A DNA stretch of 64,000 nt from Hungatella hathewayi (GCA_025149285.1 CP102274.1:3064001-3128000), one strand, 5' to 3'. Shown: positions 27,804 to 37,698, counted from the first letter of the stretch. Numbers and translations: made by a program. The notes: generated by a model not told the origin, from the sequence alone.

Positions 27804-28034
27804 ATGAAGAAGCATATTTATAATTTAGAATTTACCGAAGAAGAATTGCAGATGATCTATCTGGTTTTCAGCAGGCTGGAAACAAAATGTTTTGCAAAAT
27901 GGCGTGCTCTGTGGCCAGATGACGGCGAACGGGCAAGCTCAGACTGTACGAAGCAATGGTTAATTCTGGGAAAGGTAGAGCGTATAAAGGATCGTGTGGC
28001 TAAGCCGTTAGGCTTAAGCTTCAGAAAAGAGTGA
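27804..28034 (+). CDS. Small hypothetical protein
   Basis: A 76-aa protein I do not recognise. It begins MKKHIYNLEFTEEELQMIYLVF, probably a helix, and has a basic C-terminus. ATG 27804 is preferred to the adjacent GTG 27801; GGAGGGG lies about 12 bases upstream. A near-consensus promoter and a strong terminator bracket it as a single-gene transcript. The divergent XRE regulator is a likely controller. Confidence 0.7.
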   Translation: MKKHIYNLEFTEEELQMIYLVFSRLETKCFAKWRALWPDDGERASSDCTKQWLILGKVERIKDRVAKPLGLSFRKE

Positions 28035-28056
28035 TGGAACTGTACCGCAGTAAAAT

Positions 28057-28093
28057 GAAAAAGGAATCTGCCGTATGGATAGATTCCTTTTTC
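28057..28093 (+). terminator. Terminator of the small gene
   Basis: GAAAAAGGAATCT/AGATTCCTTTTTC is a perfect 13-bp stem with an 11-base loop. Confidence 0.85.
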
Positions 28094-28150
28094 ATGACGT
28101 CAGCACTAGAATACTGGCTGGCTTTTTGAACGTGCTTTTGGCTGCTTATG

Positions 28151-28330
28151 TCAGTGACTGACGATTGGAGATATCACGATTTTTCCCTCCCGGTCGAGCA
28201 GAGGGGTTAATCCCCCTGCATTGCCGCCGCAGTGAAACACATAATTCACACCGGTCTCTTTATCTACCCAAATTTCCGTTACATTGAGCGTTCCCTGTGC
28301 GTATACTTTCTCAAATCTGTCTTTACCCAT
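28151..28330 (-). CDS. DUF6440-like small protein
   Basis: A 59-aa protein with the pattern RFEKVYAQGTLNVTEIWVD then GVNYVFH and a C-terminal GGLTPLLDREGKIVIS, which I associate with the DUF6440 family of Firmicutes; function unknown. ATG 28330 follows GGAGG at 8 bases; an upstream in-frame ATG (28363) has no RBS. It is predicted to be a single small beta domain with no membrane segment. Confidence 0.75.
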   Translation of the reverse strand: MGKDRFEKVYAQGTLNVTEIWVDKETGVNYVFHCGGNAGGLTPLLDREGKIVISPIVSH

Positions 28331-28682
28331 GTTCCAATCCTCCACTAAATTCTGAGCTGTCATGATCTGTATGTTATCCCTGTCCAGGCTGCCCTTCCTC
28401 AGAATATCAGGATAATATTCCCTGTATCATCGGAGCAAACACCCCTTTCAAAATAAAAAGCCCTTTTGCTGCATTCCAACAGCTGTTTCAGGAAAAATAT
28501 GATCTGATATTTTTATGATCATTCGCTATGTCCTTCCGCAAAAGTAAAGAAAAGAAAGAAAAAATCATAACTCAGTGGTATAATACAGTTGTCGCGAAAA
28601 ACATTAAAAAGTATGGAGCGCAGGTGTTTTCATTTGTTATTCAACTATAACGGAATAATAGAATTAAAATGGGGAGAGAAAA
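28331..28682. other. Gene-less stretch before the acetyltransferase
   Basis: No convincing ORF. TATAAT at 28579 is the only clear promoter-like element, without a good -35. The sequence is AT-richer than its neighbours. Confidence 0.5.
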
Positions 28683-29207
28683 ATGAATATTGAACTTGTT
28701 AAATTAACTCATGAATATAAGGATCAGCTATTTGACATGCTTGAAGAATGGAAGAACGATATTATAGAAAATCACACCAATATATCCCCATGGAGAATAT
28801 GGGCAAATGATTTTCATGATTTTGATGATTATGTGAAAAGTATTAACGCAACAGAAGAGCTTAACAACGATTGGGTTCCTGATACAACTTTATTTTGTCT
28901 TGACAGAGACAGAAATATTTTTGTTGGCGCTGTCAGTATTCGCCACTATTTAAATGATAAACTACTTAAAACGGGTGGTCACATAGGCGATGGAATCAGA
29001 CCCGGTGAAAGAAGAAAAGGTTATGCGACGGCAATGATTGCTTTGGCATTAGAAGAGTGTAAAAAACTTGGCATCACCAGAGTATTGATGTGCTGCGATA
29101 AAAATAACATTGGTTCGGCGAAATCAATCATTAAAAATGGAGGAGTATTAGAAAATGAGATTGAAGAAGACGGCCATATTGAGCAGCGCTATTGGATTCA
29201 GTTATAG
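28683..29207 (+). CDS. GNAT-family N-acetyltransferase
   Basis: A 174-aa acyl-CoA-dependent acetyltransferase. The acetyl-CoA loop is visible as RPGERRKGYATAMIALALEE, and a late CDKNNIGSAKSIIKNGG helix is typical of Firmicute GNATs of unknown substrate. RBS GGGGAGAG. Base composition is clearly AT-richer than in adjacent genes (many AAA, AAT and TTA codons), suggesting recent acquisition. Confidence 0.88.
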   Translation: MNIELVKLTHEYKDQLFDMLEEWKNDIIENHTNISPWRIWANDFHDFDDYVKSINATEELNNDWVPDTTLFCLDRDRNIFVGAVSIRHYLNDKLLKTGGHIGDGIRPGERRKGYATAMIALALEECKKLGITRVLMCCDKNNIGSAKSIIKNGGVLENEIEEDGHIEQRYWIQL

Positions 29208-29238
29208 CGCTGATTCAATTTTTTTTAAAAGAAAAGGA

Positions 29239-29269
29239 CTGAAAACCTGATTCGGTATCAGGTTTCCAG
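29239..29269 (-). terminator. Terminator downstream of tRNA-Leu
   Basis: CTGGAAACCTGAT pairs with ATCAGGTTTTCAG on the minus strand, followed by a T-rich run. Confidence 0.75.
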
Positions 29270-29293
29270 CCCAGTTCCCTGCCAAGGGTGTAA

Positions 29294-29376
29294 TGCCGGC
29301 TGCGGGACTTGAACCCGCACGGTGTTGCCACCAATGGATTTTGAGTCCACCTCGTCTGCCATTCCGACAAGCCGGC
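29294..29376 (-). tRNA. tRNA-Leu (anticodon CAA)
   Basis: An 83-base class II tRNA with a variable arm (GGTGGCAACACC). Acceptor GCCGGCT/AGCCGGC, anticodon loop CTCAAAA (CAA, reads TTG) and T-loop TTCAAGT. Confidence 0.9.
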
Positions 29377-29447
29377 GTAACAATCACAGCGTTGATTATT
29401 TTATCACAGGATTTTCCATTTGGCAAGTGTTTTTTATGATTATTAAA

Positions 29448-29476
29448 TTGAAAAGAGAGGAAATATATTGTATGAT
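29448..29476 (+). promoter_or_regulatory. Promoter for the zinc-finger/polA transcript
   Basis: TTGAAA at 29448, a 17-base spacer and TATGAT at 29471, 33 bases before the GTG start. Confidence 0.65.
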
Positions 29477-29508
29477 AGATAGAGATTTGTGGAAGGAGGT
29501 GTCCGGAG

Positions 29509-29856
29509 GTGACATGCAAAGAAGCGGAAAGCCTTGTAATGCCTTATATTAAGAATGAACTGACTGATGAAGAACTCTTTGAATTCCTGGAGCATATTGA
29601 ACATTGCCCGGAATGCAGGGAAGAACTGGAGATATATTTTACCGTGGATGTGGGAATCCGGCAGTTAGACTCCGAGACGGGCAATTATAATATCAAGGGA
29701 GCGCTCGAGACAGCGATCGAACAGTCCAGGGAAAGACTGGAAGCGGTTCGTATGGTAAAGATCATGCGCTATGCGGTATCCACACTCAGTGTTATGGCAT
29801 TAATTATTACGGTTCTTCTGCAGTGCAGAATCTGGCTGCAGGCGGGACTGATCTGA
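29509..29856 (+). CDS. Zf-HC2-type membrane protein, anti-sigma-like
   Basis: A 115-aa protein. The N-terminal zinc-binding pattern (TCKEAE at residues 2-7 and HIEHCPECREEL) is that of zf-HC2/anti-sigma zinc fingers. A transmembrane helix lies at about residues 88-107, followed by a short tail. No sigma factor gene is nearby. GTG 29509 is the start, with AAGGAGGTG upstream. It ends 12 bp before polA and is probably co-transcribed, an odd partnership for which I see no functional reason. Confidence 0.78.
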   Translation: MTCKEAESLVMPYIKNELTDEELFEFLEHIEHCPECREELEIYFTVDVGIRQLDSETGNYNIKGALETAIEQSRERLEAVRMVKIMRYAVSTLSVMALIITVLLQCRIWLQAGLI

Positions 29857-29867
29857 CAGGAGAGAAC

Positions 29868-32510
29868 ATGGACAAAGAGAAATTAGTATTAATAGACGGA
29901 CACAGCATCATGAGCCGGGCATTCTACGGAGTGCCGGAGCTGACTAATTCAGAGGGACTTCATACGAACGCCGTATACGGTTTTTTAAACATCATGTTTA
30001 AGATACTGGAAGAAGAGCAGGCAGACCACGTGGCGGTGGCATTTGATTTAAAGGAACCGACGTTCCGCCATCAGATGTTTGAACAGTATAAGGGAACGCG
30101 AAAGCCCATGCCGGAGGAACTTCATGAGCAGGTAGATTTGATGAAAGAAGTTCTCGGAGCCATGGAGGTTCCGATCCTTACGATGGCCGGCTTCGAGGCC
30201 GATGATATTCTGGGTACCGTGGCGAAGGAGAGCCAGGCAAAGGGCGTGGAGGTCGTCGTGGTATCGGGCGACCGGGATCTTCTGCAGCTGGCTGATGAGC
30301 ACATTAAGATACGGATTCCTAAAACCAGCAGGGGCGGAACGGAGATTAAGGACTACTATCCGGAGGATGTGAAGAATGAGTACCATGTAACTCCGAAGGA
30401 ATTTATCGATATGAAGGCACTGATGGGAGATTCTTCCGATAACATTCCGGGAGTGCCGTCTATTGGCGAGAAGACGGCCGCTACCATTATAGAGGCGTAC
30501 GGCAGTATTGAGAATGCTTACGCCCATATTGAGGAGATTAAACCGCCGAGGGCGAAGAAGTCTCTGGAAGAGAATTACAGCCTCGCGCAGTTGAGTAAGG
30601 AACTGGCAGCGATTAATACAAACTGCGGAATTGAGTTTTCTTATGACGATGCAAAAACGGACAGCTTATATACACCGGCTGCCTACCAGTATATGAAGCG
30701 TCTGGAATTCAAATCGCTCCTTTCCCGTTTTTCGGATACGCCGGTGGAAAGTCCGTCGGCTGAGGCGCATTTTCGGATGGTAACTGATTTTGGGGAAGCG
30801 GAAGCCGTCTTTGCCTCCTGCAGGAAAGGGGCTAAGATCGGACTGGAACTGGTGATCGAGGATCACGAGCTTACCGCCATGGCGCTCTGTACAGGGGAGG
30901 AAGCCACGTACTGTTTCGTCCCCCAGGGATTTATGCGCGCGGAATATCTGGTGGAAAAGGCGAGAGATTTGTGCAGAACGTGCGAACGGGTATCGGTGCT
31001 GAAACTGAAGCCTCTGCTTCCATTTTTAAAAGCAGAATCAGACAGCCCGCTGTTTGACGCGGGTGTGGCAGGCTATCTCTTAAATCCGCTTAAGGATACG
31101 TACGATTACGATGATCTGGCCCGCGATTATCTCGGACTGACAGTACCGTCCAGAGCCGGCTTAATCGGTAAGCAGTCGGTAAAAATGGCTCTGGAGACCG
31201 ATGAGAAGAAGGCATTTACGTGCGTCTGCTATATGGGGTATATCGCATTTATGAGTGCGGACCGTCTGACGGAGGAACTGAAGAGGACAGAGATGTACAG
31301 CCTCTTTACCGATATTGAGATGCCGCTGATCTACAGCCTTTTCCACATGGAGCAGGTGGGAATCAAGGCGGAGCGAGTGAGGCTGAAAGAGTACGGAGAC
31401 CGCCTGAAGGTACAGATTGCCGTACTGGAACAGAAGATTTATGAGGAGACGGGGGAAACGTTTAATATCAATTCTCCCAAACAGCTGGGCGAAGTCCTGT
31501 TTGACCATATGAAACTTCCCAACGGGAAAAAGACGAAGTCCGGGTATTCTACGGCGGCCGACGTGCTGGACAAACTGGCTCCCGATTATCCGGTAGTGCA
31601 GATGATTCTGGATTACCGTCAGCTCACCAAGCTGAATTCCACCTATGCAGAAGGCCTGGCCGTCTATATCGGGCCGGATGAGAGAATACACGGGACTTTT
31701 AACCAGACCATCACGGCTACGGGAAGAATCAGCAGTACGGAGCCAAATCTTCAGAATATACCGGTTCGTATGGAACTGGGACGTGAGATTCGCAAGATTT
31801 TCGTTCCGGAGGATGGGTACGTCTTCATCGATGCCGACTATTCCCAGATCGAGCTTCGCGTTCTGGCGCATATGTCAGGAGATGAGCGCCTGATCGGAGC
31901 TTACCGCCACGCGGAAGATATTCATGCCATCACGGCTTCCGAGGTCTTCCATACACCGCTTGACGAGGTGACGCCGCTGCAGCGAAGAAACGCCAAGGCG
32001 GTTAACTTCGGAATCGTGTATGGGATCAGTTCCTTTGGCTTGAGCGAGGGCTTAAGCATCTCCAGAAAAGAGGCGACGGAATATATCAATAAATATTTTG
32101 AGACATATCCGGGTGTGAAGGAATTTCTGGACAGACTTGTGGCGGATGCCAAGGAGACCGGTTATGCGGTGAGCATGTTTGGCAGAAGACGTCCTGTGCC
32201 GGAACTGAAATCAGCCAATTTCATGCAGCGTTCCTTCGGCGAGCGTGTGGCCATGAACTCCCCGATCCAGGGGACAGCGGCCGATATCATGAAGATTGCA
32301 ATGATACGCGTAGACCGGGCGCTGAAGGCGAAAGGCCTTAAGTCACGCATTGTTTTGCAGGTTCATGATGAACTTCTGATCGAGACGCGAAAGGATGAAG
32401 TGGAGGCAGTAAAGGCGCTTCTGGTGGATGAGATGAAGCATGCCGCAGATTTATCCGTGTCCCTGGAAGTGGAAGCCAATGTCGGGGACTCCTGGTTTGA
32501 TGCCAAATAA
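29868..32510 (+). CDS. polA: DNA polymerase I
   Basis: An 880-aa repair and Okazaki-fragment polymerase. Residues 1-290 are the 5'-3' exonuclease (GHSIMSRAFYG, FEADDILGT, VVSGDRDLLQL). Residues 300-480 occupy the place of the 3'-5' exonuclease, but the first catalytic Asp-x-Glu is replaced (KIGLELVIED), so proofreading is probably lost, as in many Firmicutes. Residues 520-880 are the polymerase (DADYSQIELRVLAHMSG, RRNAKAVNFGIVYG, VLQVHDELL). ATG 29868 follows GGAGAGA. coaE follows 36 bp later. Confidence 0.96.
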   Translation: MDKEKLVLIDGHSIMSRAFYGVPELTNSEGLHTNAVYGFLNIMFKILEEEQADHVAVAFDLKEPTFRHQMFEQYKGTRKPMPEELHEQVDLMKEVLGAMEVPILTMAGFEADDILGTVAKESQAKGVEVVVVSGDRDLLQLADEHIKIRIPKTSRGGTEIKDYYPEDVKNEYHVTPKEFIDMKALMGDSSDNIPGVPSIGEKTAATIIEAYGSIENAYAHIEEIKPPRAKKSLEENYSLAQLSKELAAINTNCGIEFSYDDAKTDSLYTPAAYQYMKRLEFKSLLSRFSDTPVESPSAEAHFRMVTDFGEAEAVFASCRKGAKIGLELVIEDHELTAMALCTGEEATYCFVPQGFMRAEYLVEKARDLCRTCERVSVLKLKPLLPFLKAESDSPLFDAGVAGYLLNPLKDTYDYDDLARDYLGLTVPSRAGLIGKQSVKMALETDEKKAFTCVCYMGYIAFMSADRLTEELKRTEMYSLFTDIEMPLIYSLFHMEQVGIKAERVRLKEYGDRLKVQIAVLEQKIYEETGETFNINSPKQLGEVLFDHMKLPNGKKTKSGYSTAADVLDKLAPDYPVVQMILDYRQLTKLNSTYAEGLAVYIGPDERIHGTFNQTITATGRISSTEPNLQNIPVRMELGREIRKIFVPEDGYVFIDADYSQIELRVLAHMSGDERLIGAYRHAEDIHAITASEVFHTPLDEVTPLQRRNAKAVNFGIVYGISSFGLSEGLSISRKEATEYINKYFETYPGVKEFLDRLVADAKETGYAVSMFGRRRPVPELKSANFMQRSFGERVAMNSPIQGTAADIMKIAMIRVDRALKAKGLKSRIVLQVHDELLIETRKDEVEAVKALLVDEMKHAADLSVSLEVEANVGDSWFDAK

Positions 32511-32546
32511 TTGAAAGACAGCACGAGACAGAGAAGGGGACGAAAC

Positions 32547-33137
32547 GTGAGAGTAATAGGACTGACAGGCGGAGTCGGCGCCGGGAAGAGCCGGATTCTC
32601 GATATTCTGAAAACTGAGTACGGGGCAGAAATCATCGTTGCAGATCAGGTGGCGCATGAGCTGATGGAGCCAGGGCAGGGGGGCTACCGGGAGGTAGTCC
32701 GCGCCCTGGGCACCAGCTTTTTAAATCCGGATGGAACCATTGACCGGCCGCTGTTATCCGCGCTCATTTTTCATGACCGGAACGCACTGGAGACGATGAA
32801 CGGAATCATTCATCCGATGGTATGGAAAACGATCAAAGATAAAATTTCTTCTTCACAAGCGGACTTAATTGTGGTAGAATCTGCAATTATGGGCAGGGAA
32901 CAGGATGACATCTACGATGAAATGTGGTATGTTTATACATCGGAAGAGAATCGCATCAGACGCCTGAATGAAAACAGGGGTTACAGCAGAGAGCGTTCCT
33001 TAAGCATCATGAAGAATCAGCTTTCGGATGAAGAATTCCGGGAGCTGGCGGACCGGGTGATCGATAACAACGGTACCGTGGAAGATGTGAAAGCCGGGCT
33101 GGAAGCCATATTGAAAGATAAAGGACGGGAAACATGA
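32547..33137 (+). CDS. coaE: Dephospho-CoA kinase
   Basis: A 196-aa enzyme that performs the last step of coenzyme A synthesis. The P-loop is GLTGGVGAGKS, followed by the CoA-binding DQVAHELM. Start GTG 32547 is chosen with GAAGGGGA upstream; the earlier in-frame ATG would overlap the end of polA. The last four bases overlap the next gene as ATGA, so translation is coupled to the MBL-fold gene. The polA-coaE order is common in Firmicutes. Confidence 0.93.
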   Translation: MRVIGLTGGVGAGKSRILDILKTEYGAEIIVADQVAHELMEPGQGGYREVVRALGTSFLNPDGTIDRPLLSALIFHDRNALETMNGIIHPMVWKTIKDKISSSQADLIVVESAIMGREQDDIYDEMWYVYTSEENRIRRLNENRGYSRERSLSIMKNQLSDEEFRELADRVIDNNGTVEDVKAGLEAILKDKGRET

Positions 33138-33931
33138 GACTGGTAAGTATAGCGAGCGGAAGCAGTGGAAACTGCATCTATGTTGGTTCGGATCATTCCC
33201 ATATTCTGGTGGATGCCGGTATCAGCAATAAGAGGATTGAGCAGGGCTTAAATGAAATCGGGTTAAAGGGAAGTGAACTCGACGGAATCGTCATCACACA
33301 CGAGCATTCTGATCATACAAAGGGACTGGGCGTTCTGGCGAGAAAGTATGGCGTTCCTCTCTACGGGACAAAGGAGACGCTTGACGAGGTGTCAAAACAG
33401 AAGTACCTGGGAGAATATCCCAGAGAGCTGTACCATCCGATCAGTCCGGATGTAGACTTTTTTATAGGAGATCTGGAGGTAAAGCCATTTTCCATTGATC
33501 ACGATGCGGCGAACCCGGTAGCATACCGGATTCAGCATGACCACAAGTCTGTGGCGGTGGCGACGGATATGGGACATTATGACCAGTACATAATCGATCA
33601 TCTCCAGGGGCTTGATGCGCTTTTGCTGGAATCAAACCATGATGTCAATATGCTTCAGGCAGGGCCTTACCCCTACTATTTAAAACGGCGTATTTTAGGG
33701 GATCACGGCCATCTGTCCAATGAGAATGCCGGACGGCTTTTGTGCTGCATCCTGCACGATAATTTAAAACGGATTCTGCTTGGCCATCTGAGCAAGGAAA
33801 ATAATTATGAAGAACTGGCTTATGAGACCGTAAAGCTGGAGATTACAGACGGAGATAATCCATTTAAGGCGTCCGATTTTTCGATCGCAGTTGCGGGAAG
33901 AGACAGGATGTCGGAAATTATCACTATATAA
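33134..33931 (+). CDS. MBL-fold metallohydrolase, WalJ/YycJ-like
   Basis: A 265-aa metallo-beta-lactamase-fold protein with the THEHSDHTKGL metal motif, SIASGSSGNCIYVG at the N-terminus, and later DMGH and GHLSKEN metal ligands. It closely resembles the YycJ/WalJ group, linked in other Firmicutes to cell-wall coordination or 5'-3' exonuclease activity. walRK is not nearby, so function is inferred from family only. It starts within the coaE stop codon. Confidence 0.87.
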   Translation: MRLVSIASGSSGNCIYVGSDHSHILVDAGISNKRIEQGLNEIGLKGSELDGIVITHEHSDHTKGLGVLARKYGVPLYGTKETLDEVSKQKYLGEYPRELYHPISPDVDFFIGDLEVKPFSIDHDAANPVAYRIQHDHKSVAVATDMGHYDQYIIDHLQGLDALLLESNHDVNMLQAGPYPYYLKRRILGDHGHLSNENAGRLLCCILHDNLKRILLGHLSKENNYEELAYETVKLEITDGDNPFKASDFSIAVAGRDRMSEIITI

Positions 33932-33950
33932 GACGAGGAGAAAAAGCAGC

Positions 33951-34223
33951 ATGAAGAAAACCATTATCACAGTAGTAGGAAAAGACACCGTAGGGATCAT
34001 TGCAAAGATTTGCACTTATCTGGCGAATAACCGGGTAAACATCCTGGATATTTCACAGACCATCGTGCAGGATTTCTTTAATATGATGATGATTGTCGAC
34101 ACAAACGACGCAACAAAGCCTTTTGGAGAGCTTGCCGATGAACTGGAACAGATCGGAGACGAGATCGGTGTTAAGGTAAAATGCCAGCGCGAGGATATTT
34201 TTACAAAAATGCACCGTATTTAA
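33951..34223 (+). CDS. ACT domain protein (UPF0237)
   Basis: A 90-aa single ACT domain, a small-ligand (often amino acid) binding fold. It starts MKKTIITVVGKDTVGIIAKI, with the ligand-site Gly in the first loop, and ends REDIFTKMHRI, typical of UPF0237. ATG 33951 follows GAGGAGAAA. It is followed by the UPF0210 gene; the two families are regularly adjacent and presumably work together, but the role is unknown. Confidence 0.9.
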   Translation: MKKTIITVVGKDTVGIIAKICTYLANNRVNILDISQTIVQDFFNMMMIVDTNDATKPFGELADELEQIGDEIGVKVKCQREDIFTKMHRI

Positions 34224-34266
34224 CCAGATGACAAGATAAGCATAAGAAAAAGGATGGTTCCCCGAT

Positions 34267-35631
34267 ATGTTGAATATGTTTGAAGTAAATGAAACGAATA
34301 AAATGATTGAGCAGGAGAAGCTGGATGTCAGAACGATTACTCTGGGCATCAGCCTTTTAGACTGCAGCGACAGCAATTTAGACGCGGTCAATGAGAAAAT
34401 CTATAACAAGATCACCACCACGGCTAAGAATCTCGTCGCAGTCGGCAGAGAGATCGAGCGCGATTTCGGCATTCCGATTGTGAATAAGCGAATTTCCGTT
34501 ACCCCGATTGCGATGGTAGGCGCGGCCGCCTGCAAGAGCCCGGAGGATTACGTGACGATTGCACAGACGCTCGACCGGGCCGCTCACGAGGTTGGCGTAA
34601 ACTTTATCGGGGGGTATTCCGCGCTGGTAAGCAAGGGTATGACCGACGCGGATGAAAGACTGATCCGTTCCATTCCGCAGGCGCTTGCCGTTACAGAGCG
34701 CGTATGCAGTTCTGTCAACGTGGGATCCACAAAGACAGGCATCAACATGGATGCCGTAAAGCTGATGGGGGAGATCGTGCTGGCGACGGCTGAGGCCACG
34801 AAGGAGTCCGATTCCCTGGGCTGCGCCAAGCTGGTTGTATTCTGCAACGCACCTGACGACAATCCTTTTATGGCGGGCGCATTCCACGGAGTGACGGAAG
34901 CGGAGTCAATCATCAACGTAGGCGTCAGCGGACCAGGCGTTGTAAAGACCGCCATCGAAACGGCGAGAGGAAAGGATTTTGAGGTTCTCTGTGAGACGAT
35001 CAAGAAGACAGCGTTTAAGATCACGAGAGTCGGACAGCTGGTTGCCCAGGAAGCTTCCAAACGCCTGAATATTCCGTTTGGCATCATCGACCTGTCTCTG
35101 GCCCCGACTCCGGCTATCGGCGACAGCGTTGCTGAGATCCTGGAAGAGATCGGCTTAGAACGCGTAGGTGCGCCGGGAACGACAGCGGCTCTTGCCATGC
35201 TCAACGATCAGGTGAAGAAGGGCGGAGTTATGGCTTCCTCCTATGTAGGCGGCTTAAGCGGCGCGTTTATTCCGGTAAGCGAGGATCAGGGAATGATAGA
35301 TGCAGTGTCCATGGGAGCCCTGACGCTGGAAAAACTGGAGGCGATGACCTGTGTCTGCTCTGTGGGACTGGACATGATTGCGATCCCAGGTGATACGCCA
35401 GCGACGACGATTGCAGGTATTATTGCGGATGAGGCGGCTATCGGCATGATTAACCAGAAGACGACTGCCGTTAGACTCATTCCGGTTATCGGAAAGACGA
35501 TTGGAGACACGGTGGAATTCGGCGGACTGCTGGGCTATGCTCCTGTTATGCCGGTCAATCCTTATTCCTGTGAGAAGTTTGTGACCCGCGGCGGAAGAAT
35601 CCCGGCTCCGATCCACAGCTTTAAAAATTAA
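34267..35631 (+). CDS. PFL-family protein (UPF0210/DUF711)
   Basis: A 454-aa protein of the UPF0210 family, distantly related in fold to pyruvate formate-lyase-like proteins but lacking a visible glycyl radical motif. It begins [28 protein letters not shown], with later [13 protein letters not shown] and [17 protein letters not shown], all typical. It pairs with the ACT gene 43 bp upstream. A hairpin follows the stop codon. Confidence 0.9.
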   Translation: MLNMFEVNETNKMIEQEKLDVRTITLGISLLDCSDSNLDAVNEKIYNKITTTAKNLVAVGREIERDFGIPIVNKRISVTPIAMVGAAACKSPEDYVTIAQTLDRAAHEVGVNFIGGYSALVSKGMTDADERLIRSIPQALAVTERVCSSVNVGSTKTGINMDAVKLMGEIVLATAEATKESDSLGCAKLVVFCNAPDDNPFMAGAFHGVTEAESIINVGVSGPGVVKTAIETARGKDFEVLCETIKKTAFKITRVGQLVAQEASKRLNIPFGIIDLSLAPTPAIGDSVAEILEEIGLERVGAPGTTAALAMLNDQVKKGGVMASSYVGGLSGAFIPVSEDQGMIDAVSMGALTLEKLEAMTCVCSVGLDMIAIPGDTPATTIAGIIADEAAIGMINQKTTAVRLIPVIGKTIGDTVEFGGLLGYAPVMPVNPYSCEKFVTRGGRIPAPIHSFKN

Positions 35632-35659
35632 GATCAGAACAACAAAGAGAATGAACGCA

Positions 35660-35689
35660 GGCCCAGATGAACGAGTTACCATCTGGGCC
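35660..35689 (+). terminator. Perfect 10-bp hairpin after UPF0210
   Basis: GGCCCAGATG and CATCTGGGCC pair around a 10-base loop. Only a weak T-run follows, so read-through into the next gene is possible. Confidence 0.6.
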
Positions 35690-35728
35690 GTATTTGACAG
35701 AGAAGAGAATGAACGGGAGGAAGACCGG

Positions 35729-36370
35729 ATGAAACTGTATCTGATTCGCCATGGGCGCCAGTGCAGCCAGTTGTGCAATGTAAATGTAGATTTGGCCGAG
35801 GAAGGCTTCCGGCAGGCAGAGCTTCTGGGGAAGCGCCTGGCGGGAGAGAAGATTGAGGCTGTTTATTCCAGCCATTTACTGAGAGCGGTTCAGACTGCGG
35901 AGACGGCGAACCGCTTCTGGAATGCGGAACATATCATTAAGGAGGAGCTGCGCGAGATATCCTTTGGAGAGATGGAAGGAATGTACGACGAGGACATCGC
36001 CGTGAAATTCGCCGCATTTAAGAAGGAGCAGGAAACGATGGAGACCGATTTGCCGTATCCTGGAGGAGAGTGCGCAGGAGATGTCATCCGGCGGGCGATG
36101 CCGGTATTCCTTGAGATGGCTGAGAGCGGTTACCAGAAGATCGCAGTGGTCACCCACGGAGGCGTAATCAGAAGCATGCTCTCCGCATTTTTAGGAATGG
36201 AGCCGGCCAGATACCGGATCCTGGGTAAGACACTGGAAAACTGCAGCATCACAGAGGTGGTATATCAGCCGGACAATCAATGCTTTACAGTAGAACGGTT
36301 TAACGATTACGCACATTTGGAGCCGTATCCGGAGCTTTTAAGGAGCAGCTGGGTATCTGCGGAGAACTAA
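35729..36370 (+). CDS. Histidine phosphatase family protein
   Basis: A 213-aa phosphoglycerate-mutase-like enzyme. The catalytic RHG (LIRHGRQ, His near residue 8) and second His (VVTHGGVIRSML) are present, along with EISFGEMEG. Members act on sugar phosphates, cobalamin precursors or nucleotides; the substrate here is unknown. ATG 35729 follows GGGAGGAAG. The methyltransferase gene starts 18 bp after the stop. Confidence 0.9.
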   Translation: MKLYLIRHGRQCSQLCNVNVDLAEEGFRQAELLGKRLAGEKIEAVYSSHLLRAVQTAETANRFWNAEHIIKEELREISFGEMEGMYDEDIAVKFAAFKKEQETMETDLPYPGGECAGDVIRRAMPVFLEMAESGYQKIAVVTHGGVIRSMLSAFLGMEPARYRILGKTLENCSITEVVYQPDNQCFTVERFNDYAHLEPYPELLRSSWVSAEN

Positions 36371-36387
36371 AGGACAGGGGAATTTGA

Positions 36388-37593
36388 ATGGAGCAGAGCG
36401 GTATGGATCGGGAAAAAAGAGATGAAATTAAAATACTTTTTGAGGACTTTCTGGATGAAGGACTGATCAGGATAATTTTGAGCAATCCGGTCCTTAAGGA
36501 GGGAGCAGGACCGGGCAAAGTGCTGAAGGTCCGGGTGCGCCCGGTTATGCTGAAGGGCGGAATGGTTTTTCAGGCGGAAGAACTGACGGAAAAGCAGGCG
36601 TTTCACAGAAATCTGACGAAAGAGGAAGGGGTGCCTTACTTGCTCGGACTGCTTGAGGGCGGTTTTAAGCAGGCGGAGGCGGAATCTGTCAAAGGACAGG
36701 CCCGTGTGATGGTGGGAAAGAAGGGGACCGTCACGGTCAAAGTTAAGAAAAACCAGCAGAAAATAGTGGCTGCTCCCAATGTGGCATCCCATAACAGGCA
36801 GAAACGCTACATCCTGGAGGAAGGAAAACCGGTTGCGTTCCTGGAGGATTTAGGCGTCATGACCGCGGAGGGGAAGGTAATCCGTTCCCGCTACGACAAA
36901 TTCCGGCAGATCAACCGGTTCCTGGAATTCATCGAAGACATTCTTCCGAGACTGGATAAGAGCAGGGAAAATGTTATTATTGATTTCGGCTGCGGAAAAT
37001 CCTATCTGACCTTTGCCATGTATTATTATCTTCATGAGCTGAGGGGCTATGAGGTGCGCATTATCGGTCTGGATTTGAAGCAGGACGTGATTGATCGCTG
37101 CAACCGTCTCAGCGAGGCGTACGGCTTTGACAAGCTGAAGTTTTATCACGGCGATATTGCCTCCTACGACGGCGTGGATCATGTGGACATGGTCGTGACG
37201 CTCCATGCCTGTGACACAGCTACGGATTACGCCCTGGAAAAAGCGGTCAAATGGGATGCTTCCGTGATTCTCTCCGTCCCCTGCTGTCAGCATGAACTGA
37301 ATAAGCAGATGGATAACAAACTGCTGCGTCCGGTGTTCCAGTACGGATTGATCAAGGAACGTATGGCGGCCTTATACACCGATGCCCTCCGGGCGGAGAT
37401 CCTGGAAAACAGGGGGTACCGGACTCAGATCCTGGAGTTTATCGATATGGAGCACACTCCGAAGAATATACTGATCCGTGCAGTGAAACAGGGAGGCCCC
37501 AAAGATAACCGGAAGGAGATCGAGGATATCCTGCAGTTCCTGGGGACAGAGCAGACGCTGGCCAGGCTGCTGCTGGAAGATCAGGGCATTTAA
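36388..37593 (+). CDS. SAM-dependent methyltransferase with N-terminal extension
   Basis: A 401-aa class I methyltransferase. Residues about 175-320 are the Rossmann domain with SAM motif IIDFGCGKSYLTFA and a later TLHACDTATDYAL; this pattern resembles the Methyltransf_32 (METTL25/Trm13-like) group. The first 150 residues are rich in Lys and Glu and may bind RNA. Substrate unknown; RNA is a guess from relatives. It is co-directional with the phosphatase gene. Confidence 0.85.
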   Translation: MEQSGMDREKRDEIKILFEDFLDEGLIRIILSNPVLKEGAGPGKVLKVRVRPVMLKGGMVFQAEELTEKQAFHRNLTKEEGVPYLLGLLEGGFKQAEAESVKGQARVMVGKKGTVTVKVKKNQQKIVAAPNVASHNRQKRYILEEGKPVAFLEDLGVMTAEGKVIRSRYDKFRQINRFLEFIEDILPRLDKSRENVIIDFGCGKSYLTFAMYYYLHELRGYEVRIIGLDLKQDVIDRCNRLSEAYGFDKLKFYHGDIASYDGVDHVDMVVTLHACDTATDYALEKAVKWDASVILSVPCCQHELNKQMDNKLLRPVFQYGLIKERMAALYTDALRAEILENRGYRTQILEFIDMEHTPKNILIRAVKQGGPKDNRKEIEDILQFLGTEQTLARLLLEDQGI

Positions 37594-37698
37594 GATTAGG
37601 GCATTTGAACAAAAACAGGGCTGGAATTACGGAAATCTGAATGGCATTTTCTCTTTGACTGTGGTATGATAGAGAAAATTACAGGAAGGAGTAAAATT

